In this document: in pieces, positions 22,180-33,885 of the stretch | Layout: the number at the start of each line of letters is the position of its first letter | Position numbering within the stretch: position 1 is the stretch's first letter | NCBI GenBank assembly: GCA_963930775.1 | Contig: OZ005689.1 | Coordinates: 22,070,058 to 22,134,057 of the forward strand | Direction of reading: 5' to 3' | Length of the DNA: 64,000 nt | Origin: Cliona cf. orientalis | Lineage: Eukaryota; Porifera; Demospongiae; Clionaida; Clionaidae | Position numbers and translations under genes: made by a program | Notes under the pieces: generated by a model | Seen by the model: only the letters and a program-made list of their open reading frames with translations | Told to the model about the DNA's origin: nothing | Databases searched by the model: none

Positions 22180-22860
22180 TCGTTTTTTCACAAGTACAGC
22201 TAATAGATATCGAAAAGCAGCATTCAGAGACATGGGACTCTATCATTACGAACAAAACCAAGCTACCATCACCCCACATCCATCTCGACAATAAGGATGG
22301 CAACTGTACTTGTCCAAGGTCTTTGTTAACTACCGACAATGCTGGATGCGATCCACAGACATCAGATGCAGATATGGAATATCACACCCCTCAAACTTTC
22401 CACATACTAGAAATCAATTCAACAGTAGCCACAACTCTCGATGACACCCAATCAAGCGGCACAAAACAAACCACAATCCTCCATCAACACCAGTCATACC
22501 TAACACCAATATTCCCTTAAGTGTATGCACTCCCAGTTCTAGTAGACAAATGCAGCCCATAACTTTATTTAGAACACAAGATAAAAACTCACTGTCAAAT
22601 TCATCAGAATCACCACCAGAGTCATTACCACCAGCACCAGAATCATCACCATCAAATGACACCGATGAGGAAGTTGAAGATGTTCTACTACATGAAACAG
22701 TACAACGCGAGTACCAAACTAAGGCAGGGAAATTTGAGAGATCATTAGGGAAAACTAGAGAATTGGGCCAGTTTGATAGGCTACGAGCTACAATAACAGT
22801 AAAATGCACCAAAAACAGAAGCGAAGCCTACTGCACTTCAAAAACAGCAGTATAAAACGC
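22180..22860 (+). other. Low-complexity open segments, origin unclear
   Basis: Two open frames (22323-22520 and 22550-22855) in different phases. The second encodes a Ser/Pro/Glu-rich stretch (SSESPPESLPPAPESSPSND) followed by a charged segment. No domain is recognised. It may be a remnant of a disordered region of a transposon or host protein. Confidence 0.3.
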
Positions 22861-22973
22861 AAACTGCATTTTTGAACACTCAGGTCATTGCTGTCAAGTT
22901 GGACTTAAAATTAAGAGTTAAAGCTTTTGAGAAAACATACTATCGAGCACACAGAGTATTCCCGAACAAATAT

Positions 22974-23363
22974 CAGGGGCGGAGAAATAGGGGGGGCAGG
23001 GGGGGCTTCAGCCCCCCCCCCCCCACTTTGGAAGCAAGGGGGGCTGAGCCCCCCCATTTTATCATATGCCCATACTACAAAATTACAGCAACATAGTTCT
23101 GTCATAATTCTAGGTGTTTGCAAAAAGTGCTAAAGTAAAAATTGCTACTAAAATCTGTCCAAAAATTGGTGCCAGATTGCATCAGAAACGCTCTCAGGGA
23201 GTCGAAATTTCCAAAATTTTCTGGGGGAGCATGCCCCCAGACCCCCCTAGGTGGGCTGTGGGCACATGCCCACAGCCTAACGGTTGTCACAGTACACAGT
23301 CAAAGGTCTGAGCCCCCCCCCCCCCCCCCCCCCCCCACTTTTGCTACCTGTTCTCCGCCCTTG
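22974..23363. mobile_element. Nonautonomous element with 5-bp target duplication (AATAT)
   Basis: Termini CAGGGGCGGAGAA and TTCTCCGCCCTTG are inverted; AATAT flanks both ends (22969-22973, 23364-23368). 390 bp, with long C tracts and GCCCCC-rich inner arms. Same terminal logic as the elements at 18340 and 33506 but a different interior. Confidence 0.85.
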
Positions 23364-23368
23364 AATAT

Positions 23369-23937
23369 TGAATATAAAGATGTACAAAAAAAAGCTGGAT
23401 CATAAAAAGAAGCTCTGCCAGTGTTGGAAGGATTGTATAGCAATATGAAACATTTTTTGCTACTGTATATTATTTTTATGTAGTCCTGTTTCCTCTTTCA
23501 CTCACTCACTTCACCCTCTCAATATGAATTTGAATTTCTGACAAAAACTAAGCTTTTACTAAACTGGGCACGCTTTCTCTCTTCCTCTCTATTTTCTCCC
23601 AGAGCCTCCCCCTACAATTTAGCCGCCTTGTTGCTTTACGCTACCTCTAAGTTACCTTAAATTTGTTTATAGGTAGATCATCAGTCCGGGGCACAGTCTT
23701 CTAGCCTGTTCTCCCCGCTGAGCTGACTCGCCACTTCAAATAGGAAGCAGAGACGTTTATAAACCATCCTTGAATCTCTCTTTGGCCCAAAGAATCTCCG
23801 TTCTCGCTACAAGCTCTTGCTGACTTCCACCCCTGACAAATAAGTCACTCCGAGTCTTCCTTAAGCAAACTTTTCAACGCCTTGTGGTTGCAACATTGGT
23901 AACCTTACCCTTACCGGAAGCGTGACGTTTAGGTGCA
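23369..23937. other. No feature seen
   Basis: AT-rich then CT-rich sequence with no recognisable coding, repeat or element boundary. Confidence 0.4.
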
Positions 23938-24265
23938 TTGCTCCAACGGCGCATGCATGTCCCAGTCCTTAGATTACCCGAGTACTTCAAGTATCTCAAC
24001 CAAGTAATCGCTATTCAACTTGAAGAGAAACAACTACGGAATGCTCTCTCTTCTGACTATTTCTTGCTACTGATTGATGATATTGCAGTAATAAATGAGA
24101 TGGTGATCTATGCTCGGTACATGCACAATGGAAGTGTGGCTACAATGTTCCTGAAGATCTGTGAACTCTGATGGCACAGCCAATACTATAAAATCATCCT
24201 TGCAGGAATTCATAACAGATAAAGGCCTTCCTGTTTCAAAAATGGTTGGCCTTGGTACGGATGCA
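23938..24265 (+). pseudogene. hAT/DUF4371-type transposase fragment
   Basis: The frame LSSDYFLLLIDDIAVINEMV...ARYMHNGSVATMFLKI matches the start of the DUF4371-like RNase H core (usually DG/DE-S/T-D at the first acidic residue). After a frameshift near 24170 it continues to MVGLGTDAG (~24240), the GTDGA motif, where it is interrupted by a CAGGGGCGG-ended insertion. Only about 110 codons survive. Confidence 0.6.
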
Positions 24266-24390
24266 GGGGCGGATAGGAATTTCAGTATGGTGGGGTCGTG
24301 GCAATAATGCACGCAAAGCATGCAAAATATTTTTGCGACCACGCCTACTTTAAATAACCACGCCCACCATTGCACCTCCCTGTTTATGCA
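24266..24390. mobile_element. Short CAGGGGCGG-ended insertion, probably partial
   Basis: Begins CAGGGGCGGATAGG inside the GTDG codons of the hAT relic, contains CACGCCTAC / CACGCCCACC words, and ends near CCTCCCTG at about 24388. No clear target duplication was found. Confidence 0.5.
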
Positions 24391-24815
24391 AAATCAGCAC
24401 ATTTGGACAAGGACTCAATAAGTGCATTAAATAATGGAAGGAATCACAATATACAACCAAAGGTAACTTCTACAGTCAAACTTTTAATCCATAAAATTAA
24501 TAGTGTAGCCTGGAATATCCTACGAGAATGTGCTCGAATAAAAGCATGCAAGACTTCGACTGAAATCCTCTCGCTATAGTGCATGGACATCACAGCAAGA
24601 TTGGATAAATGCTCTGAAGCCAGCGTAGACCTTGTATAAGTCTCCGTAGGTAGGAGTGAAAAAGACCTCTCATTTTCAGCACTTGTGACAGACTATTACA
24701 AGTAGACTGTGGATGTTTGGAAAAGAACCTATGTCACAAGAACCTAAAGCCAATAGCAGATTACTAGGAACACTCGCCACATTCACTGCACTTTCTTGTA
24801 ACCAAAGTGTTTGCC

Positions 24816-26160
24816 ATCGTCACAGTTCACTTGCAAGGGATATTGAACAGGGAAGATCTTCCTTCCAGTAGAGGAAATCATGCAAATGATCTGGCAATTG
24901 GACCCCGGAACTAGTCATCACTGATGGTACTAGGCAAAGAAGTGCACTAGCACGACTTTCATCACCATGGAACCTATCCTCCAACAGATTAATAAAACTA
25001 TCAATCAGTGAAATTATAACTACTTTCTTGTAGTATTCCTGTGGAGAAGCACTGGGAGTGTTGCTGCAGTTTCTTTGGATACTAGTTTTCCTGGGAACAT
25101 ACATTCTCAGTGGTACCAACTTTTTCTGCTAGCTTAAGAATTTCATCATACCATTGACAAAAAGTGGTATCAATGGTACTTCGAATAGCTTTCACCCTAT
25201 CGACAGTATCTACCATCCTGTAAGCTGAAGCTTTGCAGCAAAAGATTTCACTTCATCAAGGACATTTTTGGTGATCAACAAAACAGCGAGGGTCTGAAAT
25301 GAAGAGAGAGAAGCTTTAAACCCTTGAGCTTTCACTCTGGTATCACTGAACTTCCATCTGGAGAGCCTAACTGAGGATAGTCATGGCCTGAACACCAGCT
25401 CTCGCTGATGACATCACTGAAGCTCCATCATAAGACTGACCCTAAGGAGACTGAGGGATCAGAAATGGCTTCCAGTATTCTCCTCGAAATCAAGTCGGCA
25501 TTGGCTCTATCCGAGTGGAGGAAAGATAAGAGGCATTCCTTGATGTGGGGATCACGTGGTGATGATAGATCTACAACCCTCAAGCATACAGCAAGGATCT
25601 CCCTATTGGCGTAGCGATCTGTGGTCTCATCTGTTATCACTGTAAATGTGACCGGAATTGGGAAAAACCTCCGTAAGGGATCCGCACGCAATTCGTGCAA
25701 TGCACGTTTTTAGTAGCTCAGATCAAAATTTGTTAAAATCCAGATTTTGTCATATACATGTCGAACAACCCTTCTTCCTACTGTTGCCATCATCTACGGA
25801 GGCTAATCGATCTATACAAAGGTGAAATAAGCCTTCATTTTGACCTACCTAGTCGGCCCAGCTGCCGTACCCGGAGCCCGTTGCTATGAGTGCTAATTAG
25901 AATTCTCTACCTAGATACAGCTAGATTCATCAAACTACTGTACATTCACTCACCTTTTACTCTCGCGTCGTGATTTAGTCAACCTTTCCCCGATTTTGCA
26001 AGCGTAGATGTGAACAACTTCATTTTGAATTGTTTTACTGGTGTATTTAGCATTTTGTTTGGCAGTTAGGAGGTGATTGTTCAGAACGCTATCCCCCTTC
26101 GCCATGAGTTGCAGTGTGGCTATGAAATTTTTTATTGTGTATGATATATTTTGCAATAAA
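24816..26160 (-). pseudogene. hAT/DUF4371-type transposase relic, minus strand
   Basis: Reading down from 26156: KGDSVLNNHLLTAKQNAKYT and QNEVVHIYACKIGERL (26120-25965). A truncated family-1 MITE (25648-25964) follows, then VITDETTDRYANREILAVC with the catalytic-type D-E-T-T-D (25640-25560). Next are IRSTIDTTFCQWYDEILKLA (~25180), PRKTSIQRN and a downstream LIDSFINLLEDRF part (25110-24960). The frame changes several times and C-terminal parts are absent. The order of segments matches the animal hAT-like proteins related to ZNF862/ZMYM. It abuts the 3' end of the LINE at about 26160. Confidence 0.75.
25648..25964 (-). mobile_element. Truncated family-1 MITE inside the hAT relic
   Basis: Begins with the family terminus GTGACCGGAATTGGG and runs through GACCTACCTAGTCGGC and AATTAGAATTCTCTACCTAG in the orientation opposite to 26223-26889. 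It stops at the internal site AAAAGGTGAGTGAA, so the other half is missing. Confidence 0.8.
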
Positions 26161-26222
26161 TGCAGGGATACAATTGTAGCAATAATGCTAATGGTTAATG
26201 CATCCTATTATTAAAAGTATTT

Positions 26223-26889
26223 GTGACCGGATTTGGGAAAACCCTCCGTATGGGATTTTTTCAGAAAATTGAGTTTGATACATGGTTGATAAGCTCTACC
26301 ATAGAGCTAACCCGCGTTCAAGTCTTAGGCCGATCGCGCGCTTCGTTGTGGAGATACAGCGCTTTGTTTGTGATCGCGCCACACCCCCAATAATCGAGAA
26401 ATTACGGTCTAAAGGCGTTGCTATGCACGCGTATGGCGTTTCCGCATACTACGCGTGACCCGGAAATCAATTAAATGGACCTGGGCGGAGCCATTCGAAA
26501 TGAACGTAAAGATCGAGCAAGAGTTGAATTTCGTTGTTGACAAGGGCAGGCGATTGTTCTTAGATGCCCAAGAAGCTAAAAAGGTAAGCGAACGTACAGT
26601 AGATCGATGAATCTAGCTGTATCTAGGTAGAGAATTCTAATTACCGCCCATAGCAACGGGCTCCGTGTACGGTGGCTGTGCCGACTAGGTGGGTCAAAAT
26701 GAAGGCTTATTTCGCCTTCGTATAGCACGACTAGCCTCCGTAGAAGACGGCAACAGTTAGAAGAAGGGTTGTTGGACATGTATATGACAAAACCTGGACT
26801 TTGACAAATTTAGACCTGAGCCACTAAAAACGCGCATTGCGCGAATCGCGCGCGGATCCCTTACGGAGGGTTTTCCCAAATCCGGTCAC
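26223..26889 (+). mobile_element. Family-1 MITE, complete, 4-bp target duplication ATTT
   Basis: 667 bp with inverted ends GTGACCGGATTTGGGAAAAC and GTTTTCCCAAATCCGGTCAC; ATTT directly flanks both ends (26219-26222, 26890-26893). Non-coding apart from short frames. It sits in the last codons of the LINE. Other copies or pieces: 5240, 25648, 27701, 34074, 37249, 38841, 61490. The autonomous partner is not in this window; a 4-bp duplication is known for Sola1-type elements among others. Confidence 0.9.
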
Positions 26890-27701
26890 ATTTAGTGACA
26901 TTAGACTTAAAAGATTGATGAGAGTTACATCCACAAATATCACTAGGTAGATTATTCCATAAAGTTACAGTATTTGGAAAAAAGGAGTGCCCATGAGAGA
27001 AGGTCCTAAACTTGGGTACATTCAGATATGAGGAGCTGGCTAATCTGCTATTGTACGGGAAATTCTTTGCCCGAACAGGAGCATTCGGAAATTCTGTTAG
27101 TCCATTAAGGACTTTGTACAGGTGGCAAAGGCAAGTGATTATCCGTCTCTGGTGGAGAGGTGAAACTGAAGTAGCATTGAGGAGATCATCATAACTCAAA
27201 TCCCACGACTTTGTACAGACTCTCAGAGCATACTTCTGTACAGTCTCAACAATGTCAATGTCACCCTTAAGAGAAGGACTCCAGACATGCGAACAGTACT
27301 CGAGGTGTGGCCTGACATCATAGGGTAGATACAATTTCAGTAAGGTGTGTGGATTGGAATTATTGTAACAGTGCCTATACAGCATTCCAACAAGCCTTCT
27401 GGCCTTATTATAAATGTGACTGATATGAAGAGACCAGGATAGATCTGAAGTAATAGTAATTCCAAGATACTTGTAGATGGAAACCTACATCAGGATAGTA
27501 CCATCGAGCAAAAGAGGAGGTGGACATGACTGTGCGCTTTCTAGGTAACAACATGGTCCTGCATTTGGTCTTGTTGAAGCAAAGATACTTAAGAGATAAC
27601 AGTTTATACCCAGTTAACATCATCTTGGAGAGCAATATAATTTGCTGGAGTCTTGATGACTCTGTACAGAGCAATGTCATCAGCAAATAAACTCATAATA
27701 T

Positions 27702-28325
27702 GTGACCGGATTTGGGAAAACCCTCCGTATGGGATCCAAGCGCGATTCGCGCAATGCGTGTTTTTAGTAGCTCAGGTCGAAATTTGTCAAAGTTCAGATT
27801 TTACAACTCTTCTTCTAACTGTTGCCGTCTTCTACGGAGGCTAGTCGTGCTATACGAAGGCGAAATAAGCCTTCATTTTGACCCACCTAGTCGGCACAGC
27901 CACCGTACACGGAGCCCATTGCTATGGGCGCTAATTAGAATTCTCTACCTAGATACAGCTAGATTCATTGATCTACTGTACGTTCGCTCACCTTTTTAAC
28001 TTCTTGGGCATCTAAAAACAATTGCCTGTCGTTGGATCTTTACGTTCATTTCGAACGGCCCCGCCCAGGTCCATTTAATTGATTTCTGGGTCATGCGTAG
28101 TATGCGGAAACGCCATACTCGTGCATAGCAACGCCTTTAGACCGTAATTTCTCGATTATTGGGGGTGTGGCGCGATCACAAACAAAGCACTGTATCTCCA
28201 CAACGAAGCGCGCGATCGGCCTAAGACTTGAACGCGGGTTAGCTCTATGCTAGAGCTTATCAACCATGCATCAAATTCAATTTTGTGAAAAAATCCCATA
28301 CGGAGGGTTTTCCCAAATCCGGTCA
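27702..28325 (-). mobile_element. Family-1 MITE, complete, inserted in the LINE RT
   Basis: Opposite orientation to the 26223 copy. Ends GTGACCGGATTTGGG and CCCAAATCCGGTCAT; ATAT-type sequence flanks both sides and the LINE frame reads through GSDIMSLFADD if the element and one duplicate are removed. Length about 624 bp. Confidence 0.88.
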
Positions 28326-30214
28326 TATATCGCTCCCCTCGGAGGCAGCAGACGCAACATCATTTATGTAACAAATAAATAGCAATGGTCCAAGAACTGA
28401 TCCCTGAGGAACCCCAGAGTCAACTGGTAACACCTGTGACTGGCAACCGTCAACAACATGTTGCGTTCTACCTCTCAGGTAGCTTTCTATCCATCTTAAG
28501 AGGAATGGGTTGAGATTAACTTTTTCCATTTCTTGAAGTAGAGGAAGGTGAGGAACAGTGTCAAAGGCCTTGCTTATATCGAAAAACACAATACATACCT
28601 CAAACCCTTGATCAAGAACTCTGGACCAGTCATTCACCACCTTGATTAGTGCAGAAATGGTAGACTTGGATGATATGAATCCCCACTGTTTTGGTGAGAT
28701 TAGTGCACTGTGCTCAAGATGTTCGACAATAATTGTCTTAATATTCAATGATTTTACTCACAACAGGTAGAATTGATATGGATCTATAGCCAGATGGTAA
28801 GGTTTTAGTTGTGCCCTTAGGCACAGGAACGATTCTAGCTTGTTTCCAGGCTGAGGGAAAGACACCAGTGGATATCATAGAGATGTTAACGGAGAGGAGA
28901 TGCTAGCAGCAGTGCATTAATTTTCAGCATTTTAGCCAAGATCCCATCACTTCCAACGGACTTAGTGGTATCAAGATTAACAAGAAGGTAAAAACAACAT
29001 CCTCTGCGCAAAGCAGTTCTTCTGGACAATTCACGTTGTTCAAGGACTCAAATTTTCCAGCAAAATCACTGTTTTGCAAAGCAGGAAATTTGTGATTAAA
29101 ACAATTATAAAAATAACTATTTAGCACATCAGCCTTGCTAGCTCTTGCTTCAAATGAGACACCATTGCATTCGAGAGTTGGAATCAGTGACTGTTAATGG
29201 TTTAAACGGCAGACAAACTTCAAAAATTATTTGAGTTACTGGCTGAATCCATCTTATCAAAAAAGGATTGCTTACTTTGCCGGATCATAGAAACAACTTT
29301 ATTCCGCGGGAGTTATACTTAATTAATTCAGTCAGTTGGTTTTCCAGTGCGAGTGGCAACACGAAAGGAGTCTCTTTTCTAAATTTCTTTACTGATAGTG
29401 CTATTCATCCATGGAATATTCTTCCTGCACTTAATCATTGCATGAGGTACACAGATTTTCATCACTTGCAGAAACTATGACTTCATGGCTGCCCAGAACA
29501 ACTCAACATCAACAGGTAAAACCTGCTCCCACTCAATGGAGTCCAATAAATAACTCAGCTGCTTGATCAAAATCAGCAAGTGAATACCGCCAGACCTTTC
29601 TGACAATTGGTTTCGACTTCTTCCGATATCTCATGGGCACATGTAAATGAAGACCAAAATGATCTGAATTTAGAAGGGGAGGAATAGTAGAACACGAATC
29701 AATATTTACGAAGGGGGATACAAAATAAGTTGAATAAGAGTAGAACTATTGCATACCCTAGTAGGAACCTTAACAACTTGAGTATTAAAAAAAGTAATAA
29801 TAGATGATATAAAAAAGAGGGTGTAAAAAAGTCCATATTAAAATCACCAATAAGAAAAAAAGTTGAAGCTAAGGATACAAAAATATTGCACGAAGTATCA
29901 AATAAGGTGTCCAACAGAGTAAGGAGAGCTGGGAGGCCTATAAAACAGACAGGTACTTATATCAGAACCAGGGCTAGGATTTACAAAACAAGCAATATTA
30001 ATAACAATACATTCAAACTCAGTTGTTCCTTTAAACAGAATAGAACAAGTAAACAGACTTTTAACATAAATTAGAACATCGCCTCCATGTCTGGAGCGGT
30101 CTAAACGAAATGCAGAATAGCCCTGAATTGATATTTCACAATCATGTATAGTACTATCTAACCAAGACTGTGATCAAACGTCAGGCTTACGAACATATAA
30201 TCCTAAGCTCATCA

Positions 30215-31051
30215 ATCTTTGCCCCTATTGACGTCCTTAGTGGAAAAATCTACCTTATCATCCCGATGTCCCCAAAAAGCTAGCCCTTGCTTTGCTAGAA
30301 ATTCGACTGCTAAAATGATTTGGCTGAGAACATGCTTATTCTCACAAGCTTGTTGATCTCTTTCCCTCATCAGTCGTGATCTATGCGCTCACTAGGGTTG
30401 TTGTAATTTCGTAAGAGATCTGCTCACTCAGCTGCTCGAGATTGCATCACAGCACGATCGTGACATACAAGAATCCCATCCTTGCCAAGTGCTTTAGAAT
30501 TTATGGACTTGTATGGAGACAAAACTGAAACACCCGCTCGACTGCCCCATCCCAACCCATCACCCCCTGGCTGGTGGCTCGGGAAAAAGGATATAGTACC
30601 TGCAGATACCACCAGAAAGGAGAGCACTATATGACAACCACGGAAACTGATCTAGCCACTTCATTAGGAAAGAGACGTTCCAAGATCTCCCCATCTTTGT
30701 CACAGGATGAGAAGGAAGACAATCACTTGCAGATGGCTTTGAATGGAATGATAGATATTGCTTCTTTTGATCATCCGGAAGCTTGGTTACCAGTACACTC
30801 AGTCTGTCCCAGGAGCCATTTGCAGCTTGTACAAGTGTTCCTAGATCAATCTGCCCATCAGAAGTTGGAGTTACTGATTCAGTTGGTGAGGTGGAGGATA
30901 AAGTGGCACTGGAGGTAGCAGATGATTCCGAATGATCAGAGCCAGAAATGGAAGGGGATCCAAGATGTCGATGGCAAGCCAGTGGGCATTGTAGGATCAG
31001 GAGTGCTATCTCTAATACGTTGCTTGTCTGTCTCAACTCTGCAACATGCAC
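30215..31051 (-). pseudogene. ZMYM/TTF-type hAT protein relic, N-terminal part
   Basis: Minus-strand frames give a Ser/Thr-rich lead, then KWLDQFPWLSYSALLSGGIC (~30640), which matches the TTF-type zinc-finger entry region of ZMYM1-like hAT proteins. There follow GVSVLSPYKSINSKALG (~30520), RAVMQSRAAE (~30440) and, in another frame, LMRERDQQACENKHVLSQII and LAFWGHRDDKVDF (~30380-30260). Two frame changes occur within 800 bases. The expected downstream DUF4371 core and dimerisation region are missing because the LINE begins at about 30210. Confidence 0.7.
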
Positions 31052-31544
31052 ATAAATTAATATTATTATTCATGCTATATATTGTGTATATAAAACCACT
31101 TGTTACTCTACTACCTTTTGAAGAATGAAGTAAGTTGCATGCAGTCTCTTTCCATTGGTCTCTTTCTGCCTGCTAAAAAAACCAGTCTGCGTGTGGTGTG
31201 CTGAGCATGCAGCTGTATATATAATAGTCTTTACAAGTGGCCACTGGCTAAGGGAGCTGTATAAAGCTATACCACAACTAGCACCACAGCTGACTCTTGT
31301 GTGGTTGATAGTTGATTATTCATAGCTGATACCTTGTTCAGGATGCACCACTGACCACCGGGCACCGCCTGTTGGTTTTGGGTGAATATTCATACTACAC
31401 AGCTTGTCTGCTGCTAACCACACAGCAGCAGCTACTATGCTTAGCTATAGTAGGCCTTATATATAGGTGGGTGGGGCTGCTCATAATCGTTTTGGGGGGT
31501 GGGGGACGAGTTGCAACCCCCTGAACCCTCCAGATCTGCCCCTG

Positions 31545-32580
31545 GGATGGTGCCAGTGTAATGATTGGTAGACAGAATGGTGTGGCAGTAAGATTAAAAT
31601 GCCAATCCTTACTTACCAGCATTCGTTGTATCTGTCATCGCTTCGCACTTGCCGCTGCACAGGCTGGAAATGATATTGCATGTATTTGTGACAAATTCAA
31701 ACCAACCCTTTCCCATTTGTTTCATTTTTATCACAATAGCTCAGTGACAATGTCAAGCAATAGATAAGCTTCTTGAAACTCCTGAGCTAAAATTAAAGAA
31801 AACTGATACGAGATGGCTCTCGCATGACAGTGCCTGTCAGACACTGGTCAAAGTGTTTCCTGTGGTTTGTGTCAGCTTGTCCAGTGGCGGATTCAGAAGT
31901 GCACAGGAACCTCCCTTTGGGCTGCACCTAGCACTAAGAAGTATACTGGTTAGGCTAAATGGAACTCCCTTTTTGGCTACATAACTAAGAAAATTGCTGC
32001 TATAGCTCACCTTAGAATACTTTAAAAGAAATTTGTTCGAAAACAGATCGATTTGACTGGTAGGGCTGGTAGTTGGTCTTAAAAACGATCGAAATGGGCG
32101 TGGTTTAGCCCGAAAGTGGGCATGACTTCTTAAAATTAGCGCACGCTTTGCGCGCAATAGTAAATCAGAAGCCCCCTTTTAGATATCCTGGATCCGCCAC
32201 TGTTGTTTAGGGAAGCTGAGGAGAGAGATGCGCTTGCAGTTGGTCTCCACAATGTTGTGAGAAAGTACAACTTTATTGCATCTCTATATGATGTGTGACA
32301 TCTTGCCAACAGTCACATGCTTAAGTTGTACTTTGTAAGCATCATGCATTGATGTATCTCAGCTTCACTTCTTAGATACATCTAGCTCTGGAGCTCTTGT
32401 GCACATCTAAAGGACCACAGTCAAACACCCTGGACTTTGATTTGCAAAATTCACTTGCAAGTTGTGAAGTAACTGTGACCCCAGAACTGAAAGATCAATT
32501 TGATACTAGAGTGTATACCCCTTCTTTTATCAAGCCCCTTATTACCCATATCAAAGAGAGGCTTCCTGATACTTGAATTA
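31545..32580 (+). pseudogene. hAT/DUF4371-type transposase relic, middle to C-terminus
   Basis: Starts at the GTDGAS motif (DGASVMIGRQNGVAVRLK, ~31548), then CICHRFALAAAQAG (~31630), DTRWLSHDSACQTL (~31806), a break by the element 31882-32202, then EAEERDALAVGLHNVVRKYN (~32213). A remote ELLCTSKGPQSNTLDFDLQ / ITHIKERLPDT segment follows (~32390-32570). Plus strand, opposite to the ZMYM-like relic beside it, so these are separate insertions. The N-terminal half and final dimerisation region are absent. A CAGGGGCAGATCTGG-type end abuts its left edge at about 31548. Confidence 0.65.
31882..32202. mobile_element. Nonautonomous element with CAGTGGCGGATTCAG ends
   Basis: 321 bp, inverted ends CAGTGGCGGATTCAG and CTGGATCCGCCACTG, flanked by TTGTC (31877-31881) and TTGTT (32203-32207), a 4-of-5 match to a 5-bp target duplication. 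Inserted in the hAT relic. Same group as 18340-18680. Confidence 0.8.
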
Positions 32581-33081
32581 CCGTAGACTCGGGTTAGTAA
32601 GTACATAGCTTATTGCACTAAGTGGTAAGGAAATATGTGCTTATTAGAGAACCTTAATTTAGCACCTCCCATCCGTACCGCCTACGTTCACGTTTAGTGC
32701 AGCTCAGCTGGAGCACTGGAGCCATGATGAGTGTCGATGCCGAAGATGTGGCAGTTTTTATCCACGAAAGCGAGAGGGCATCACATTTACAAAGAAATGT
32801 GGACTCCGTCAGTATGAGAACTTCTTGTTCAACAAGAGCTGGAGAATCCACATAATTGTCATGCTGTGTGCATATTAAAATCATCCACGACTGTGGGCCA
32901 CGTTTCGTCAAGAACTCTCTTTAGTATTTTGGTTCTTAAGTCATGGCGGCACAATCTCTTGTGAAATTACTGGGCACAAAAACGTGGGAAGAGCTACCTG
33001 TACATGTGCATGTGCATGACTAAACTGTATACATACATACTTACAGACAGACAGTATGATAAAGAGCTACACAAAACAGTC
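32581..33081. other. No supported gene
   Basis: A plus-strand segment near 32715-32870 reads as a Cys/Arg-rich stretch (ECRCRRCGSFYPRKREG) and could be a decayed zinc-binding region, but no start, splice site or family match supports it. Confidence 0.3.
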
Positions 33082-33505
33082 TCAGTCTAGTCCACTGATG
33101 GTATCTTCACTATCAACTGTGTAGTCTTCAAGGCCATTCAGGTTGATTTTGTCATCTCTAGAGCCATCTGGAGGTACAGATATTCCACACTTGATGAAAG
33201 AGCCAACGACCATCCCCACACACCACCAACCCACTTGGTATTAAGCACTTTACGTTCACTCACATTTATCGTCCCTTGTACGTAACTGTCCAAATTCTCT
33301 TGCAAGTGTTTAGCCTGTCTCTCAACAGCAGCTTTGAAAGGAGCGTTAAAGACCACGTCAGCAGGTTGGACGATACTTGTAGTACCAGCTGGTACATAGA
33401 CAGGGTACGTGTTGCACTGCTCTTTAAGGCAATCTTGAATTGCCTGTTGAGCTTTATGGACGTCCAGTGCAAGAAGCATGTGACCACTGCACTGCAGACT
33501 GGCTT
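33082..33505 (-). pseudogene. pogo/Tigger-like DDE transposase, C-terminal fragment
   Basis: Minus strand: MLLALDVHKAQQAIQDCL contains the L-D-x-H catalytic-type motif of DDE_1 transposases. It continues with PAGTTSIVQPADVVFNAPFK and NVSERKVLNTKWVGGVW, and after a frameshift near 33230, SFIKCGISVPPDGSRDDKIN and the stop at 33082. The order and spacing match the second half of the catalytic domain and tail. The upstream half is cut off at 33505 by a nonautonomous element, and beyond 33880 the remainder is not recognisable. Confidence 0.8.
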
Positions 33506-33880
33506 CAGCGGCGTAGGCAGAGTGGGGAATTGGGGGCTGAACCCCCCCCCCCCCCTTTGTCATCAGCCATAGTGGGCGTGGCAACAGTTAACATTAGCTT
33601 CCTTGCAGTGAGTACTCTGTGAATACTGCATTTATACTGCTCCAACTCTTACATCTTAACAATTCATTTCAGCTGTACAAATCCATACCTTTCAGCGCTT
33701 GAAGCACGGTGGTGTATAAGAACTCGCGCAAGCTTAGTACACTCACTATACTTCAGCTTAGGGTTCGAAGTTCAATAGTGCAATCACGTGATCCTAATTA
33801 GTGGGCGTGGCCAAGGCAAAAGTTTTCACACACATTGTCAAGCCCCCCCATGCATGCTCAGAATCCTGGCTACACCCCTG
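33506..33880. mobile_element. Nonautonomous element with 5-bp target duplication (GGCTT)
   Basis: 375 bp, inverted ends CAGCGGCGTAGGCAGAG and CTGGCTACACCCCTG; GGCTT flanks both sides (33501-33505, 33881-33885). Contains a poly-C tract (33541-33556) and GGGCGTGGC words. It interrupts the pogo-like relic. Confidence 0.87.
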
Positions 33881-33885
33881 GGCTT

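Larger units (their letters stand above)
26160..30210 (-). mobile_element. Jockey/CR1-type LINE, split by two MITEs
   Basis: On the minus strand the order is: apurinic-like endonuclease (LDSTIHDCEISIQGYSAFR ~30150; FLIGDFNMDF ~29845), linker (SYFYNCFNHKF ~29100), then reverse transcriptase (QWGFISSKSTISALI ~28690; FFDISKAFDTVPH ~28585; GVPQGSVLGPLLF ~28410; SLFADDIALYR ~27680, the catalytic F-A-D-D). It closes with the conserved C-terminal region RPHLEYCSHVWSPSL (~27310) and NVTKYF-stop interrupted at 26889. MITEs at 27701-28325 and 26223-26889 interrupt it; removing each with one target copy restores the reading across the gap. Other frameshifts exist in the endonuclease and linker. It is dead. 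The 5' end meets a hAT relic at about 30210. Confidence 0.85.

Noticed and set aside
25640-25970. Truncated MITE acting as an intron of the hAT relic
   Set aside because: GTGAGT and ACAG are suitably placed, but the flanking codons do not join in phase.
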